This document shows positions 62,854 to 64,000 of a stretch of DNA of 64,000 bases, one piece after another; the first letter of the stretch is position 1, and each line of letters opens with the position of its first letter. Source of the DNA: Euglena gracilis (lineage: Eukaryota; Euglenida; Euglenophyceae; Euglenales); NCBI GenBank assembly GCA_039621445.1, contig CP154957.1:9529071-9593070 (forward strand), written 5' to 3'. A program made the position numbers and the translations under genes. The notes under the pieces were generated by a model that did no database searches, was not told the origin of the DNA, and saw nothing but the letters and a program-made list of their open reading frames with translations.

Positions 62854-63265
62854 CTGCATCAGACGTGGCCCTGAAACATTGGGAGTCCCCTCTGCATTCC
62901 CACGAGCACCTGCGGACACCCCTATGTGCCTCCTTGAAGGTATGGCTCTTCTCGGCACCACTGCTCCCTTGCCCCAATGGTTGGACGACAGTGCCCTGAT
63001 TCAGGCATCGCAAAGCCCCCACATTGCCCAAAAATGGTGGAACTCTCAGTTCGCTGTTGCAAGGCAAACAAAGTTGAGCAAGGCCCTGCCACCGATGGAA
63101 CAGGTACGTTTCCAAAGTCAGTGCCAACCACATGCAATGGCCTGGGCAGCGGCAGTACCCAGCACTGCAAAGCGGACTCTCTTGCAATCTGCTGAATTTC
63201 AGTGCCTCTTGCGGTGGAATGTTGGAATGGCTCTCACCGAACCCGCAAACAACACCACCTTGCTT
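62854..63265 (+). pseudogene. LINE B linker fragment, right of the insertion
   Basis: PLPQWLDDSALIQASQSPHI-AQKWWNSQF, PHAMAWAAAVPSTAKRTLLQ and FQCLLRWNVGMAL align with the RT-endonuclease linker of A and C (KWW/KFW; LHALAWVAANL; LQWTLGM). The first 25 codons are in another frame. It ends abruptly at LLCP, where the zinc motif should start, so the endonuclease of B is missing. Confidence 0.8.
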
Positions 63266-63284
63266 TGCCCAAAACAGGGTTGGA

Positions 63285-63415
63285 TGGTTAATCGAAAAAC
63301 GGTTAATCGCTTGTGACCCCCCCCCCAGTTAATCGATCGTTTGTGGGGGGGACAATTAACCATGGTTAATCGAAAAATGGTTAATCGCTTGTGGCCCCCC
63401 CAGTTAATCGACCTT
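63285..63415. repeat. GGTTAATCG repeats
   Basis: Direct and inverted GGTTAATCGAAAAA and CAGTTAATCGA units around C/G runs. Two near-tandem blocks. Confidence 0.8.
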
Positions 63416-63475
63416 TTTTTTGGCGGAAATCAAACATGTCTTGGGTTTGGGCAGGGATTTGTGCTTATCCTGAAA

Positions 63476-63625
63476 TGGATAACTACGGATAACTACGGAT
63501 AACTACGGACAAGCCCGAAACCCCCAAATACGGATAAAAACGGATAACTACGGTTAACTACGGATAAGCCAAAAAGTCCAAATAAGGATAACTACGGATA
63601 ACAACGGATAACTGCGGATAGGCAA
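63476..63625 (+). repeat. GGATAACTAC tandem decamer
   Basis: About nine copies of (A)CGGATAACTA and close variants, irregularly spaced. Confidence 0.85.
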
Positions 63626-63784
63626 AAAAAATTGACGAATGTGGATGAGCAAGAACGAGAACGAGTGTTGTTTGTACATAGCCACGGGGGTGTTTCCCCC
63701 ACGACCCCCCCGCGATCCTCCCCGCGACCCCCCCGCGACCCCACCCTGAGCCCGATTCGGGGTTCCAAAAAGTACAAAAAAATT

Positions 63785-63900
63785 GCATTAATTAGGAATT
63801 TGCCACTCAACTGGGAATCAAAAACATGATAAATTGGTCCCAAATTCCTAATTGGACCTATTTTTGGACCTAAATGGCTCGCAAATTCCTAATTGGGATC
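63785..63900. repeat. CAAATTCCTAATT repeat, copy 2
   Basis: AATTAGGAATTTGCCACTC...CAAATTCCTAATTGG inverted ends, related to 45555-45655. In both places a TCACGCGTGAC/GTCACACAAGTCACAC stretch and GCGACCCCCCCGCG-type repeats lie close by. Confidence 0.6.
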
Positions 63901-64000
63901 TAAAACAAGAGGAAAGAATGACGTCACACAAGTCACACATGACCTGTCGTGAAACCCATTTCCCCCCCGCGCCCCCCCCCGCGCCCCCCCCGCGCCCCCC

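Overview
The window is nuclear DNA from a eukaryote, most likely a protist or alga with a large, repeat-choked genome. The reasons are host genes cut into short exons by GT-AG introns of 0.08 to 4.2 kb, several classes of retrotransposon and DNA transposon, long (TG)n, (GGT)n and (TATG)n microsatellites, and many long G or C homopolymers. I cannot name the species. The GARS protein resembles bacterial, perhaps alphaproteobacterial, PurD, which is compatible with many algal groups.

Layout. 1-6.8 kb: palindromic repeats, then a satellite-like array of about 163-bp units inside three larger repeats. 6.87-17.66 kb (+): the 3' two-thirds of a GARS (purD-type) gene in eight recognisable exons. Its first visible intron starts and ends in (TG)n, its third has no GT-AG ends, and its fifth holds a decayed hAT transposon. 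17.9-19.6 kb: a T/G-only tract and unassigned ORF fragments. 19.7-25.8 kb: a near-complete DIRS-type retroelement with inverted terminal repeats, an internal complementary region, RT, RNase H and tyrosine recombinase, beside an inverted degraded copy. 25.8-34.1 kb: dispersed repeats without recognised genes. 34.1-35.5 kb (-): the 3' end of an uncharacterised coiled-coil host gene with four phase-consistent exons and a probable last exon.

36-44 kb: three related terminal-inverted-repeat elements, each carrying a PHD-finger ORF on the minus strand and separated by foldback hairpins; the third is split by another element. 44-47.2 kb: inverted repeats, microsatellites and a large palindrome with an (AT)n core. 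47.6-63.3 kb: three related non-LTR retrotransposons with a C-terminal zinc motif and restriction-like endonuclease. Element A (+) has two good 2A-like translational-recoding motifs upstream of RT. Element B (+) is interrupted by about 7.7 kb. Element C (-) lies inside that interruption and carries one good and two degenerate 2A-like motifs. A and C share an 80-90 bp 5' block. The end of the window returns to tandem repeats.

The two host genes are unrelated to each other. The rest is layered mobile DNA, often nested, and most copies carry frameshifts. The signals most worth following are the serial 2A motifs in endonuclease-bearing (RLE-type) LINEs, the PHD-finger TIR element family, and the unusual GARS introns.
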